A DNA stretch of 64,000 nt from Marthasterias glacialis (lineage: Eukaryota; Echinodermata; Asteroidea; Forcipulatida; Asteriidae): NCBI GenBank assembly GCA_911728455.2, contig OU452224.1:5022001-5086000 (forward strand), written 5' to 3'. Every line of letters begins with the position of its first letter. Within the stretch, counting starts at the first letter, position 1. The notes under the pieces were generated by a model, which ran no database searches, was not told where the DNA came from, and was given only the letters and a program-made list of their open reading frames with translations. This document shows, in pieces, positions 46,930 to 58,010 of the stretch. The position numbers and the translations under genes were made by a program.

Positions 46930-48103
46930 CAGGGTTCTCCCCAAGATTTTTCAAAACTGTGGGGCTTTTATGTCGGACGTGCACTATCCCAGGATGCAAG
47001 CACGAAGCGCGAAGCCCTTCACGAAGTGGGGTCCGGGGTCTGCTCAATGGCCCCGTGAAAATTTGAGGTTTTACATGTTCTCTGTTGCATTCTGGTGTAT
47101 TCAAAGAGACTCCAGGAGTATTTGAAAATATTTTTTATCAAATGAAATAAATGGGAAAAAATTGGCCAGGGGTTCCCCTTTAGGTGGTGAACCTGTTACA
47201 ATTAATTTATTTCAGTTCGCATCTGAAATAAGTTAAATCCTTATTTTCAGTGTTAATAAAATAATTTTTGCACACATTTTTGTGTATTTTAATTATTATG
47301 ACACTCAAACTTTTCAGGTCTTAACTTTTTCAACTCACTTTCAAGTTTCAGAGCAACCTGAGCCTACTTGTTTTAAGATTAGAGTGCAGTAAACTAAACC
47401 ATAAAACAGATGACACTCCGGAAATTGTTTTCAAATGAAAATCAAATAGTGTAAAAGACAAAGCAGTAGTTTAAATAATAAATAAAACAGAAATATATAC
47501 TATACCCCAATAAGGGAACACCCCTCCCTAATACTCGCGAGCCGTATCCTGATCGTGTAATTGGGCTTGCACAATCGGCTACAATTATTGTGTGCGCGTT
47601 GCGACCGTGACGTTGAGCGATCAACATACTTTTTGGGGTCGATCTCATTTCCGCTGGTACCCATCTTCATAAATGGCGTACTTTCTCACTTTGCCCTTCA
47701 GAAGGGAACCAGTTAGGCTGAGCAGCACTCGCACGTGCACTGTGTTGCTGATGCACGATCTGATGCAGGATCAACAGACTGAGCATGAATTGACACTGCG
47801 ATCGTTGTGGTTAATGTATTTTATTGTCATGTCTATGTTGTCCACTTTGTGGACTTCTGAAGTGTGATAAATACCAGCTGGGAAACAGCACGCAATTGCT
47901 GAGCTGGAGTGACTTTTATGGGACGAGAAACTATGTTTTCCTCGAACAATTTTGTTTCAAAAAAATAGTAATATAATAATGGTATTCAAACATGGGGAGC
48001 GTATCGAGTGGGAAAAAGTGTGATCGGCCTTTTCACCAGCATATCGGCCATGAATTATTGCGTATCGACCCGATACGCTAGCTTGTATGTGGGGAGAACC
48101 CTG
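46930..48103. mobile_element. Candidate hAT-like non-autonomous transposon (1.17 kb)
   Basis: It begins CAGGGTTCTCCCCA and ends with the exact complement order TGGGGAGAACCCTG. CAGGG-type ends are typical of hAT elements. Both flanks carry ACATG next to the ends (TTCACATG on the left, ACATGCAA on the right), which could be part of a target duplication but is not a clean 8-bp one. Outward of that, GTGTAT-like sequence is also mirrored. No transposase frame is visible, so it would be non-autonomous. Confidence 0.5.
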
Positions 48104-49560
48104 ACATGCAATGTATACACACTAATGGTAAACATTCTTGCTTTCGCAACAAACTTCATGTGTTTTAACACATAGACAATAACAAGAATAAAATGGATTT
48201 TACAGAGGGTTATAGGTGAAGGAGTTATCATTGCGTAATCAAGGCCTTGGTTTTTATTTCCAAAGGTATAGTTTGATTGATTTCAATCACTTTGTGAGCT
48301 TTTTACAAGGAAAACACAGGATGAAAATGAAAAAATCCATTAAACTTGCATGTGGGGGCCTCCAATTCTTCTTATTGAATGGCTTAGCCCAGTACGTATG
48401 TACGCAGCGCCCTCATTAGATGGTCTAGTTTGCGAATTTCTGGCAATGTTTTGTGGTCTCGGAGTCAGACTAGAGCCTGAGACTCTGTCTCGGATTTGGA
48501 ATCGTCGTGACTCGACTCAGAATCACGACAAAACATTAAAGAAACATGCAACCTTGTACCCTCATGGTGCCCATGTAGATGCTCAATAATGAAAAAAAAA
48601 AAACCAGTTCTGTCGATGTGGCGCATTTGCCTTTGCATATCAACCACGGACCATGTGTGTTTATACATATAGGCTCTGTATAGCTGGTTTGTCATGTCTG
48701 TTTTTCATTGGTTCATTTACGTTAACTGATTTTATTTTTTACTTCCATGATTGGTCGTAGTCTAGTCCTTGGCAGAGCAAAACTCAAAATGACTCATTTA
48801 AACATACGGATTCTGAACAAGTCAATTGAAGTCTTCTTAATTTATTCATTACACAGTGGAAATCAATCCTGTGTCTTAAACTATTGAGGTGTCCTAGCCC
48901 CGGAGTGGCTGTTAAAAAGTGCTTAGTTTTTTTGTGACTCTTTTGTTTTTCTCCTTCTTCTATTCACCCGCTCTCCCTTTCTTTTTTCTTTCTGATTGTT
49001 TTCTTGAATGCTTCATTATCAACACGTTCTTTGATTTGTGTGCTGAGGGAAGCTTAAAAGATTCCAGTAAAAACACCTTGTGAAGCATCTCCATTTTCAA
49101 CATTTTCTCAGGGCTCTTAAGTGGGCTGTTGTCCCCCTGCTGTTATGAAGTCACGCTTTGCGCTTCCATTGTTAAAAGGTTCGCCGCTTACCCACCCCTA
49201 TACTTTTTTCTAAATTTGTCTCATATTGTTAATGTTCAAACATACTTGAATTTCACAACAACAAATTTTTGCCTTCGATTTTATCTTGGCAAAAAAACTT
49301 GCAATTAGTATGTACATGTATGTTGATTAACTAAATCAACAAAATAAGTACATTGAAAAAGTAGGAATTGTTCTTATAGTAACTTGAGTGCAGAGAAACT
49401 CATGCATGCCCGCATTCAATAACCCTATTTTGTGAGTGTAGCAGTCTTATGTATGTGTTTTCTACTGATCACAGTCGTACAGATATAACCCCAAGTATCA
49501 CTCACTGCATTGTTCGAACAATTTCTTTTATGTACCCGTTTGGATTGTTTAATTGCAGTG

Positions 49561-49774
49561 AGCCTGATGAACCATTGGGAGGCAACCATCTCACTATTCA
49601 TCGATGTCACAGTAGCCTGATAACATCTTTGGTCAATGGTTGTGAAGTTCTTGTGAAGAAGGGTTGAGTTGTAATGGACGGAGAACCAGGACAGTGATCG
49701 ATTTCATCATCAAACTGGAGGCCCTGTGTGAAGTCATCAAAGAACTTCCTGCTTTTTTCAGTGGGAATAGCAAT
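49561..49774 (+). other. Possible non-coding exon bounded by strong splice signals
   Basis: A pyrimidine-rich acceptor (TTGTTTAATTGCAG, ending 49,560) and a perfect donor (AATAG then GTGAGT from 49,775) enclose about 214 bases. A second strong acceptor, CTGCTTTTTTCAG, lies inside, just before the donor. All three forward frames contain stops, so this could only be UTR or lncRNA exon. On the minus strand a frame containing FFDDFTQGLQFDDEIDHCPG is open here, without good splice sites. Confidence 0.2.
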
Positions 49775-50159
49775 AGGTGAGTTTACCAATTTAAAAACTA
49801 TCTTTTTCCACAATGGTAATCTTGTGTAAAGAAAAATAGATCTGAATTTGTCTATTGATAGTTGCTTTCCAGAAATTGATTGTTATTGGTTAAACATTTT
49901 ACATTAATGAGCTAGTATAAAAGCTTCCTTTTTTGTCACTTGATTAAACCTCAAGTGAAAAATTGTGCTTATATTAGTATAAAATATGTTTCACTTGACA
50001 TGGAAAAATAACTAGATATATTGTGATTGTAATCAACAATTACAAAGCTGTTCCGAGTTTGTTTGGTTTACTACAATAATTGGGTCCATACCATGGAAGT
50101 GATGATCGGAATTGATGTTTCTGAATGCAACATTCATTGCAAGTCTGCAGATCGTTCGT

Positions 50160-50590
50160 CAGACTTAAAATATGAGCATCCTGTTTCAAACGGAAGTAAA
50201 GGTCATAGTGTGGTCATGCCTAATAACAAAATGTCACATATGATGTAAGCTACAAATGGAACAAAGATTATGACTTTACAACATTTTGCAAATAAGACGT
50301 GACATTTTGAAATTTTGAACCTCCTGTTTGGACCGGAAGTAAAGGTCAAATGGGGGTTACGTCTGTACATCAAATGTCAGATATGATGAAAGCTACATGA
50401 CAACACAAAGATTACGATTTTATAGAATTTAGTTCAGGAAATATGACGTTTTAAAGTTTTGAACTTCCTGCTTGGACCGGAAGGAAAGGTCAAATCGGGG
50501 TCTAATCTGTAAGTAAAATGTCACCCGTGCTCTAAGCTTTAAAATGGCACAAAGATTATGACTCTACGATATGTGCTTCGGGAGATGTGA
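50160..50590 (+). repeat. 143-bp tandem repeat, three diverged copies
   Basis: CGGAAGTAAAGGTCA-like blocks recur at 50,191, 50,334 and 50,478, spacings of 143 and 144. Each is preceded by TCCTG-TTGGACC and followed by AAAATGTCA and ACAAAGATTATGACT. Copies are roughly 70% alike. Confidence 0.85.
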
Positions 50591-51805
50591 TTTTTTCATT
50601 ATTAAACTTTGAATTAATGTAACTTGATACCTGATGACGTCACGATGACGAAAACATGTTTGCCTTACTGAGATTTTTTGTTATTTACAAGGTGGTATAA
50701 CATTTATTCCTATGCGATGCCTTTGAACGAAAACCCTAAAAATGCAAAGATTCTGCAAGTTTCATGTTGAAAAACATCTACCGATAGAGGGGGCTATAGC
50801 ATATGAGCAGTCTTACCAAAAGCCACACTAACATCTGAGAACACAATCATATGAAGTATTAAACGCTGAAAGATAGCGCTACCCCGCCGCCTTTATATTT
50901 GCAGTTTTCCCACGAAAAACCTGTACAGGTTCACAGCACCCAAAATCCTCATTGGGTTTACGCGTGAAAAACAGGCGAGTGCGCACTTGTGTACAACTTT
51001 GCAATCAACTCTGAGTGGCGAAGAAGCGGCGCAATCCACACAGCGTTCTACCAATGGGGCACAGATTGAACAATTAACGGTTAATTAATGTGAAATTACG
51101 ATGTACTTTCTGTGCATTTGTTATGGTCTGGGACAACTCTTGGTAAAAGCAATCATGTCTTCTAAACGATCTTTGTAATATAGCAATCTAAAATTCAATA
51201 TATTTTGAAAAATTGTGGTTTTTGACCTACCAAATAGTTACACTTTTTGGGCCGTGCCTTTTGTACACAGACACAAAACGTGCCACGCGACTGATAGTCG
51301 GGAACAGCTAAATATTGCCAAAAGAAAAAATACCAATTCTAATGATTTTTACCTGAGAGAAATAAGTATTTTTTATGCTAATAACAGTATGAGGACCTGC
51401 ATGGTAATGACCTTGGTTGGTGGCTGGCTGATGTTAATGGAGTGGAGACAAGGTCCTTAAACTGTTATTACCTAGTTAATTAGTGTTATTATTAATATAG
51501 TTGTTTGTATTATTATTAATATGATTAATTTTTGGTGATGAAACCAAGGTTTCCTCAAAAGTGAACTTAATCACTGTAGCTTTGAAGCCTGAGGAAACCT
51601 GTAGATGAGGATGCTTGCTATCTGAACCAAAAACACTGGGGTAAACCCCTACCTTCTCTTTCATGATGACTGTTCTGGGTTCTTTAATTATTGTGCATTA
51701 CCCATCGTAGTACATGGGACTTACGGCGTATTGTCCCATCCTAAGGACAAAGCAGTTATTGGTAAAGTGTCTTGGTCAAGGACACAAGTGTCGTGACTGG
51801 CCAGG

Positions 51806-52267
51806 CCGGTGTTGCGGTCTCAGCTTTCCGGCGTGCTCAGTTTTCCGGATGACCAAATAAGGTACAATGAGGTCATGCCATGTCTGTGCCGTGCTGAGTC
51901 GTATGTACGTGTCAGGATCGCATGCATCGGATCAGGGTGTTGGATCACGCTGAAGCTGTCATGGCCTCCTCGAGCAAAGGACGTGCGGATTGTTTTAACG
52001 AATTTTGTGAGAAGAATGCTAAAATTATCTGTTACTTAGACAACGGTCTGTATTCAGACGGGTTGACGGATGGGCAGAAGAGGTTGGTTCGTTACCAAGC
52101 CAAGAATTATTCATATGACGAGGCCAGTAATAATCGTTTGATACCATGTTGTCACCCGGAAATCCAAGCACGCTGGAATACTGAGACCATGATGCCAGTG
52201 AGCTGAAATGCCCGGCTACGTCATCGGGAAAACTGAGCACGCCGGAAACCTGAGACCACGACACCGG
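51806..52267. mobile_element. Fold-back element with ~48-bp terminal inverted repeats (462 bp)
   Basis: The left end runs CCGGTGTTGCGGTCTCAG then TTTCCGGCGTGCTCAGTTTT. The right end is the reverse complement with few mismatches (52,220-52,267). A third, more diverged copy of the terminal sequence lies just inside the right end (52,150-52,198: CACCCGGAAATCCAAGCACG ... GAGACCATGATGCC), as in fold-back elements with reiterated ends. Confidence 0.7.
51922..52206 (+). CDS. ORF inside fold-back element, possibly integrase-N-terminal-like fragment
   Basis: 94 codons lie between the inverted repeats. The middle reads ASSSKGRADCFNEFCEKNAK, then YLDNGLYSDGLTDGQKRLVR and YQAKNYSYDE. The pattern of a short helix, YL-x-G-x-Y-x(3)-L-x(3)-QKR-xVR-xx-AKN(F/Y)S recalls the region just before the zinc-binding domain in GIN/KRAB-A-like integrases of invertebrates. 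That is from memory and weak. No catalytic core follows. It may be a captured fragment or a non-autonomous derivative. Confidence 0.3.
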   Translation: MHRIRVLDHAEAVMASSSKGRADCFNEFCEKNAKIICYLDNGLYSDGLTDGQKRLVRYQAKNYSYDEASNNRLIPCCHPEIQARWNTETMMPVS

Positions 52268-53575
52268 GATTGGAACCCACATCATGTCTTCCCTAGTAAT
52301 AACGCTATTGCTTAACCCTCATCCTTCAAATTATTCAATCTCCACATTGTAATTTGCATGATTTCTGAGGATTGGGGTCTATCAAGTGTAAAGACTTGGT
52401 TGATTTTGGAAGATTGAAGGCTTTATAAAGAATTTAACCTTGGAGAACCATAGAGGGTTCAGGGTAGCTGACCTAGTAAGATGCTGTAAGAAATAGAAGG
52501 ATTGAGGGCATAAGATGATTCAAACTTGTGTAGATTAGATGATTAATGGTATCATGTCACTGGAGGAGGAATGGAATGGGTCATCAACATTATAAACATC
52601 ATCACAATCACTCTCACTGCAATGTTCTTTCTGCCAAAATTATTTTTTTTGCACACCAGGTTGTGGATTGGCCTCCCTGCGCTGTGGTACTATGCCGCCT
52701 GCGAACCAAGGGTTGGCGGGGTCCAGAACCCTTAAATTGCTGACTCGACGGTGGGGTACGCACAGTGATTTGGTCAGACCTAAATTTGATGTGTGGGTCC
52801 TTACTGCGTAAAAAAGTAAACATGCCTCAAAAAGTAACAATCAAAATCTAAAAAAGGGTAAAATTCCCCGAATGATATCTATGGTTTCTGAAGTTTTAGA
52901 TACAAGGTATTTGAATGTTAGGCTAGGGCCTCTTTGAGAAAAAAACATGGAATGCCCTCATAATCTAAAACACACAAGTACCATTGACAGCACAAGGTTG
53001 AATGTAATACTACTTATTAATACACTCTTATCACAAAAACGTTTTGTACATCTGATGTGTCTTACATTCTCTGTACATTAGTAAAAGTACAATAATGGCC
53101 TCAATCTTCCAAAGTCTTCCAGCAATCAAATACTTTGTATGTACAATTATGTCACAATGCTCTAAAATTTCAAATACATCCCACCAATGTGAACAAACAA
53201 ACCTAAAAGATTGATCACAAAAATACCTTTATTGTGTACCAGAAAATGAAGCATTTTTAATGTTATTAAATTTATGGGTATATGTATTAAGTTTTTAGTT
53301 TAATATTTTACGTACTTTGTAATGTTCGCTTATTCTTCCACATCTGTCTTATTGCTGGTTGGCCCTCTAGTTTGAACAAACTAGTCAAGTTACAAAAACG
53401 AGCCATTCAGATTATTTGTAAGGTACCAATTAGAGAGCACACTAGTCCTTTTAGTTAATCAACATAATCTCCTCAATGTCACTAGTATCAACTTGTTTCA
53501 GCAGAATATATTTATCAAGCAATAAACCACAAGGGAAACTGACTGGGTAAATTTTGAAACAATTTATGGGCGTAC

Positions 53576-53835
53576 AAAGAAAAATTGACTTATCAACAAC
53601 ACTCTACAAACTGAGCTTTCCAGCCCTAATGTTGGCAGTCTCCCTGTTGTATCAATATCTTTGTTCGAGGGGTGCCAGTCAGAATCCATTCCACTGGTTA
53701 CTGCCGTGTAGCCAGGGATCACACCCCATAACGTGGAGATTGCCACCATTAGGGCTGGATAGCTCAGTTGATAGAGCATCAGTACATTGGACCGGTGGTC
53801 CCAGGTTCAAATCCCGCTCTAGTCAATTTTTCTTT
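53576..53835. mobile_element. Fold-back repeat carrying a tRNA-like sequence (260 bp)
   Basis: The ends are mirror copies: AAAGAAAAATTGACT at 53,576-53,590 and AGTCAATTTTTCTTT at 53,821-53,835. Further in, CTGAGCTTTCCAGCCCTAAT (about 53,612-53,631) mirrors ATTAGGGCTGGATAGCTCAG (53,748-53,767). The left arm has lost about 40 bases of the tRNA-like part. This is a head-to-head pair of tRNA-derived repeats. Confidence 0.75.
53753..53825 (+). tRNA. tRNA-like sequence, probably a pseudogene or SINE head
   Basis: 73 bases follow the tRNA layout. The acceptor GGCTGGA pairs with TCTAGTC (all seven positions, two G-U). The D arm is GCTC/GAGC. The A box TAGCTCAGTTGA has one mismatch to consensus and the B box GGTTCAAATCC is perfect. 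The anticodon arm has one mismatch and the base before the presumed anticodon is C, not T. The T stem has two mismatches. A functional tRNA is therefore unlikely. The B box and A box could still drive Pol III. Confidence 0.55.
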
Positions 53836-54097
53836 CACCCAAAATTTAATTTAGATTATACTTGTGTACAAATTTGTTAGTGATTTACTCCTAATAATTT
53901 GCTCTCTAATAATAGTCCAGATCAATAGGTCTGTTCACATCCTTAATACCAGCTCTTCTTCAAAAGTACACATTGTTAAATCAACCTCATTGTAACATTG
54001 TATAATGTTTTCTGGTCCAAAACACTGGAACAGCCTCCCCCTGTCACTTTCTGGTACTAGGAATATTTTTTTCTTTTTAAACGGAAGCTAAAATGTT

Positions 54098-54704
54098 TTA
54101 TATAACTGGCATACGGATCCTTGTCATTTGATTGGCTGAACTTACATCACATGACATTCAATATTAATTTCCCATCAGCGCTGATGATCCTAAAGTCCTA
54201 TTTGCCCATGGGGAATAGTTTTCACATATGGACTGGCAATGAGGGAAATAGTGCATGTCTATGCAACCCGAGGGCCTTTGAGTGACCAGGAGAGGGTCCT
54301 ATTTCCCGAGGCCGAAAGCCAAGGGAAATAGGACCCTCTCCTGGTCACTCACAGGCCTGAGGGGTGCATAAACGTGCACTATTGCCCGAATAATGCCAGT
54401 CCATATGTGTTTTATAACACACCTCAATCCAAAAATGTCGGTTAGAAGAGTAAATTGCGGTTTCTTGGCCGGAGATTCTTCTCCATCCGCAGACGCCGTA
54501 ATTTTCTTGAGGGCGCTCTTTAATTACCAGTCAATAGTTTTGGGGTTTTTGAAACTATTTCCCGCTTTGTGAACTATTTCCCCCAAATGAAGCGTGTGCG
54601 GTGCGTATGGTGCAGATTTCATGCACTAGGCTATATTAGTTCACCCCACACGACAGTGTTTCAGCCAATCAGGATAAAGAACCAGGGAGAGGTGTGTTAT
54701 AATA
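54098..54704. mobile_element. Palindrome-bearing non-autonomous element (607 bp)
   Basis: The outer ends are inverted: TATAACTGG ... TTGATTGGCTGAA on the left against TTCAGCCAATCAGG ... GTGTGTTATAA on the right. Inside are the long palindrome (54,223-54,409) and a second TTATAACACACC (54,412-54,423) that mirrors the right end (54,691-54,702). The same order of palindrome, TTATAACA, AT-rich core, CCAATCA and TGTTATAA is found in the 59-kb insert. No transposase is visible. Confidence 0.55.
54223..54409. repeat. 187-bp near-perfect palindrome
   Basis: CACATATGGACTGGCA at the left mirrors TGCCAGTCCATATGTG at the right. Arms of about 88 bases continue through GTGACCAGGAGAGGGTCCTA and TTTCCC to a small central GAGGCCGAAAGCC. 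A strong hairpin or cruciform former. Confidence 0.9.
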
Positions 54705-54884
54705 TTTCCTATTCAACAGTTTGGATCATCCTCGTTCCCAGTGATTTTGAGCGATAGAGCGACACTGCTAAAACAAAGGAGCACCTGTGCAGAAGGTTGT
54801 AATAATAGCACACCCTGCATATTGCGCTGTTCTAAGCTGCGCTCGTCAAGTTTGCTTGAAGATAAATTTGTTGTCACGCGTGTG

Positions 54885-55060
54885 GAGTACAGGAAATAGC
54901 GCGTCAGTGTCTACATGGAGTCGTCCACGTTGTTTAGAAGTTGTTTTAGAATTTTCAGAGTGATGGGTGGTTGAGGAATCATATTTATTTTGATTTTGTA
55001 TTTATTGTGAAGAAATTCAAATGACAAGGATTTATATGTCAGTTATATAAAACAAATATT
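54885..55060 (+). repeat. Dispersed repeat, copy 2
   Basis: Similar to 43,975-44,165: shared TCGTCCAC, GATTTTGTATTTATTGTGAA and CAAATGACAAGGAT. It runs directly into the palindrome at 55,052. Confidence 0.7.
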
Positions 55061-55215
55061 GAGTGGCTTTAATTTGTGAAATGGGAGGAATAATATCGCG
55101 AGGTCAAATTTTGACTGTTCCATTTCACTTGGCTTCGCCTCGTGAAATGGAACAGTCCAAATTTTACCTCGCGATGATATTCCTCCCATTGCACTCGGAG
55201 TAACTCAATATTTGT
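55052..55215. repeat. 164-bp imperfect palindrome
   Basis: ACAAATATTGAGT at the left mirrors ACTCAATATTTGT at the right. The inner arms carry GGGAGGAAT, ATCGCGAGGT and GTTCCATTTCAC around the central CTTGGCTTCGCCTCG. The ACAAATATTGA end is shared with the palindrome at 58,898, so the two belong to one family. Confidence 0.88.
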
Positions 55216-55464
55216 ATACTATTTTACTGTTGCTGCATTAACAAACTTTCTATAGTATGGCTTTGTACAACTTACTTTGTATAATGCACATTGTTTTGCT
55301 GTCTTAGTTTTGCAGTTGTTTTTAGTTAGTTCTTGTATTTTTTCTTTGTTGGGTATACAGGCTGTTCCTTGACAAACCCTTTTTTTTTGGAACTTGCCTC
55401 CACTTTACTTAATTCATTGTATCCTTTGTTTTTTATTTTTAATTTAGAAATAAGTGTTTCTTGT

Positions 55465-55659
55465 ATTGAATTGAATAGACCTTTATCATGGTGCGTCCAT
55501 TTTGATTTTCTCCCATTCAAACCAATGTGACCAAACCGAGGCTGAAAGGGCAAATAGTCTGGTTCTTTTTTGTACAATGAATATTAGCATAGCACTGTTA
55601 CACAGGGAAAATAACCAAGGTGGTTGCAGCATGATAAAGGTTTATTGAATTGAATTGAA
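55465..55659. mobile_element. Small MITE-like element with AATTGAATT-type ends
   Basis: ATTGAATTGAATAGACCTTT then ATCATG at the left mirrors CATGATAAAGGTTTATTGAA and TTGAATTGAA at the right. About 195 bp long. Confidence 0.5.
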
Positions 55660-55675
55660 AACACATGAAACACTC

Positions 55676-55790
55676 ACTTCTCACCACTGCGGCCCTGGTT
55701 CAATTCCCGGCTAGGGCCATGTTGTGAGTAGGGTTGTGTGTTAGTTCTCTTCTTTGCCACAAGGGTTTTTCTGCGGGCCCCCTCCAGAAA
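55676..55790 (+). mobile_element. tRNA-derived SINE fragment
   Basis: Contains a perfect B box, GGTTCAATTCC (55,697-55,707), in a tRNA-T-arm-like setting (CTGCGGCCCTGGTTCAATTC), followed by a body GTTGTGTGTTAGTTCTCTTC then TTTGCCACAAGGG. There is no convincing A box in place. It abuts the AATTG-ended element. Confidence 0.45.
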
Positions 55791-57255
55791 AATCAAACGC
55801 TTCCGATCTCTGGCTCTGCTTCATGGTCATATATATCGGTTGATGTGGCTGGCTTCCGAAGGCGCCCTTCCATGCCTGCAACTCCAATAGGTTGTAGCCG
55901 TGGCCTTCACATTTTTACTTCTCATCTGCAGGTAAAGATGAGCATTCCAAAATTGTTGCTAAACTGGTTGCTAAACTGATACCAAGTTCTAGTGTCTGAA
56001 ATTATTTTTCTAAAAACTTTCCAAGGCCAAAAATGAATATAGAAACAATTTTGTATGATCTTTTATATGTTTTGTAAATATTGTTAAGTCTTGTATATGC
56101 CTTTTTTACTGTTTTATTATTGAGTTGTGTAGTTTATGTTGTTGACTTCAGGGGCTGTTCCAGAGACCCTTTCAAGTTAATATGAGACTTTATGGGATGC
56201 TAGGTGGCAGCAGACATTTTAGGTAACTTCATTGTTCTCTGAAATGTGTGTATGCTCAAAACCACACAAACAATTGACATTTACCCTTTAAGTCTGCTGC
56301 CACCTAGTGTTGCAAAGTCTCCCATTGGCTTGTTGGGAGAGGAGGAAAGGGCTGAGTAGCCCTATATTTACTGATCCATGCAGAGTGACATTACTGGGAG
56401 ATTATGGATTGATGTGGTGGGGGACAGGGTTGTTGGGTAGGGAGGGAATTAGCCCACCTCTGGATCTGCCACTGTGGTTTAAAAAGTATTTTAAATGTGG
56501 TGTGAATGGGTAACAACAGTTATCTTCATAATTTTAAATAAACAAGTTTTTATGCAAGTTTTACTTGTTGGACACGATGATGGTTAGCATCTTGAAATTG
56601 TTGTTGTACTCTTGATGTGCAATGCAGAAAATAAAGGACCATAACAAATATATGATCTGAAAAAATATTGTTATAGATCCCTTGAAAATCACATCCTAAC
56701 AATAATGAGAGGATAGATTGTTTTGCGATTTGTGAATCCTTTGCTCATGTTTTTGACAAGATAAATTCTAGGGTCTAAGGGTAGTTTGACAAGAAATAAC
56801 CAATTTTATTTATCGCTCCTTTTTTCTTGTGGTTGCAGAAGGGGGCGGGAAAGGGTTGTATATTTAATATCCATGGGTGTATTTTGCTTCTTGTTTGAAG
56901 CATCATGTTTAAGTCGAGTCAGCAGCTGGAATTGGTTTCTTGTGACGATGGCAATCAGAAATTCAGAATACCAAATCCATTTAAGTCCTGACTTCCATTT
57001 TTTTAAGTTTAATCACCTTGTGTGGTTGTGTATCATACTATAAACATGTTAAAATATTTTCGTTTCTTGTATGGATGGAGCTCCAAGCTCATGTTGAGTC
57101 AGCAGCTGGATTCAGATTCTTGTGGTGATGGTCATCAGAATAATGAGTCTTAAGTCCTGACTCCCATGATCTAAAGTTTAACCAACCTGAGTGCTGGTTT
57201 ATTATACTATCATATAATAATATTTTGCTTCTTGTCTGGAGCACCATGTTGAAGT

Positions 57256-57269
57256 TGAGTCAGCAGCTG
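57256..57269 (+). promoter_or_regulatory. NF-E2/MARE-like site overlapping an E-box (representative; in nearly every satellite B unit)
   Basis: TGAGTCAGCA is the exact half of a T-MARE/NF-E2 site with an AP-1 core, and it overlaps CAGCTG. It is repeated with the monomer period. A few units read GAGTCAGGAGC or GAGTCAGCAAC. Binding is not shown. Confidence 0.35.
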
Positions 57270-57796
57270 GATTCAGATTCTTGTGGTGATGGTCATCAGA
57301 ATAATGAGTCTTAAGTCCTGACTCCCATGATCTAAAGTTTAACCAACCTGAGTGCTGGTTTATTATACTATCATATAATAATATTTTGCTTCTTGTCTGG
57401 AGCACCATGTTGAAGTTGAGTCAGCAGCTGGATTCAGATTCTTGTGGTGATGGTCATCAGAATAATCAGTCTTAAGTCCTGACTCCCATGATCTAAAGTT
57501 TGACCAACCTGAGTGCTGGTTTATTATACTATCATATAATATTATTTTGCTTCTTGTCTGGAGCACCATGTTGAAGTTGAGTCAGCAGCTGGATTCAGAT
57601 TCATTAGGTGATGGTCGTCAGAATAATGAGTCTTAAGACCTGACTCCCATGATCTAAAGTTTAACCAACCTGTGTGTTGGTTTATTTTACTATCATATAA
57701 TATTATTTTGCTTCTTGTCTGGAGCACCATGTTGAAGTTGAGTCAGCAGCTGGATTCAGATTCATTAGGTGATGGTCATCAGAATAATGAGTCTTA

Positions 57797-58010
57797 GGGC
57801 CATGTCACACTGAGCAATTTTTACTGGCAACTTGAAGGCAACCAACTGCACCTCACACAGAAGAAATACTTTGGCAGCAGAGGGGCTATTTTTCTGACAA
57901 TGTCTTTCAAACCTCAAGAAAATTTTTGAAACATGCAACTGTAAATGCCTTTTATTCTTGGAGATTGCCTGGAACTGGTTCCCTGGAAATTGCCTCATGT
58001 GACATGGCTC
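57797..58010. mobile_element. 214-bp MITE with TTA target duplication, PIF/Harbinger-like
   Basis: It begins GGGCCATGTCACACTGAGCA. The other end, read on the minus strand, is GAGCCATGTCACATGAGGCA, about 24 bases of TIR. TTA flanks both sides (57,794-57,796 and 58,011-58,013). Uninterrupted satellite B units give the empty site GAGTCTTAAGACC, proving the duplication. A 3-bp TTA duplication is characteristic of PIF/Harbinger transposition. No coding sequence. Confidence 0.85.

Larger units (their letters stand above)
51690..52320. repeat. Old dispersed repeat split by a fold-back element
   Basis: Left part: CATGGGACTTACGGCGTATT ... GGTCAAGGACACAAGTGTCG. Right part: CGGGATTGGAACCCACATCA and following, which contains a reversed tRNA-like sequence. 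The phrasing is that of a common marine-invertebrate repeat. The two halves are separated by the element at 51,806-52,267. Confidence 0.5.

Noticed and set aside
53554-53880. ORFs on both strands containing LDSSVDRASV-type text
   Set aside because: This is the translated tRNA-like repeat, not a protein.
57202-57730. Repeated minus-strand ORFs of ~68 codons in satellite B
   Set aside because: Same frame in successive satellite units with no start context or family; an array artefact.
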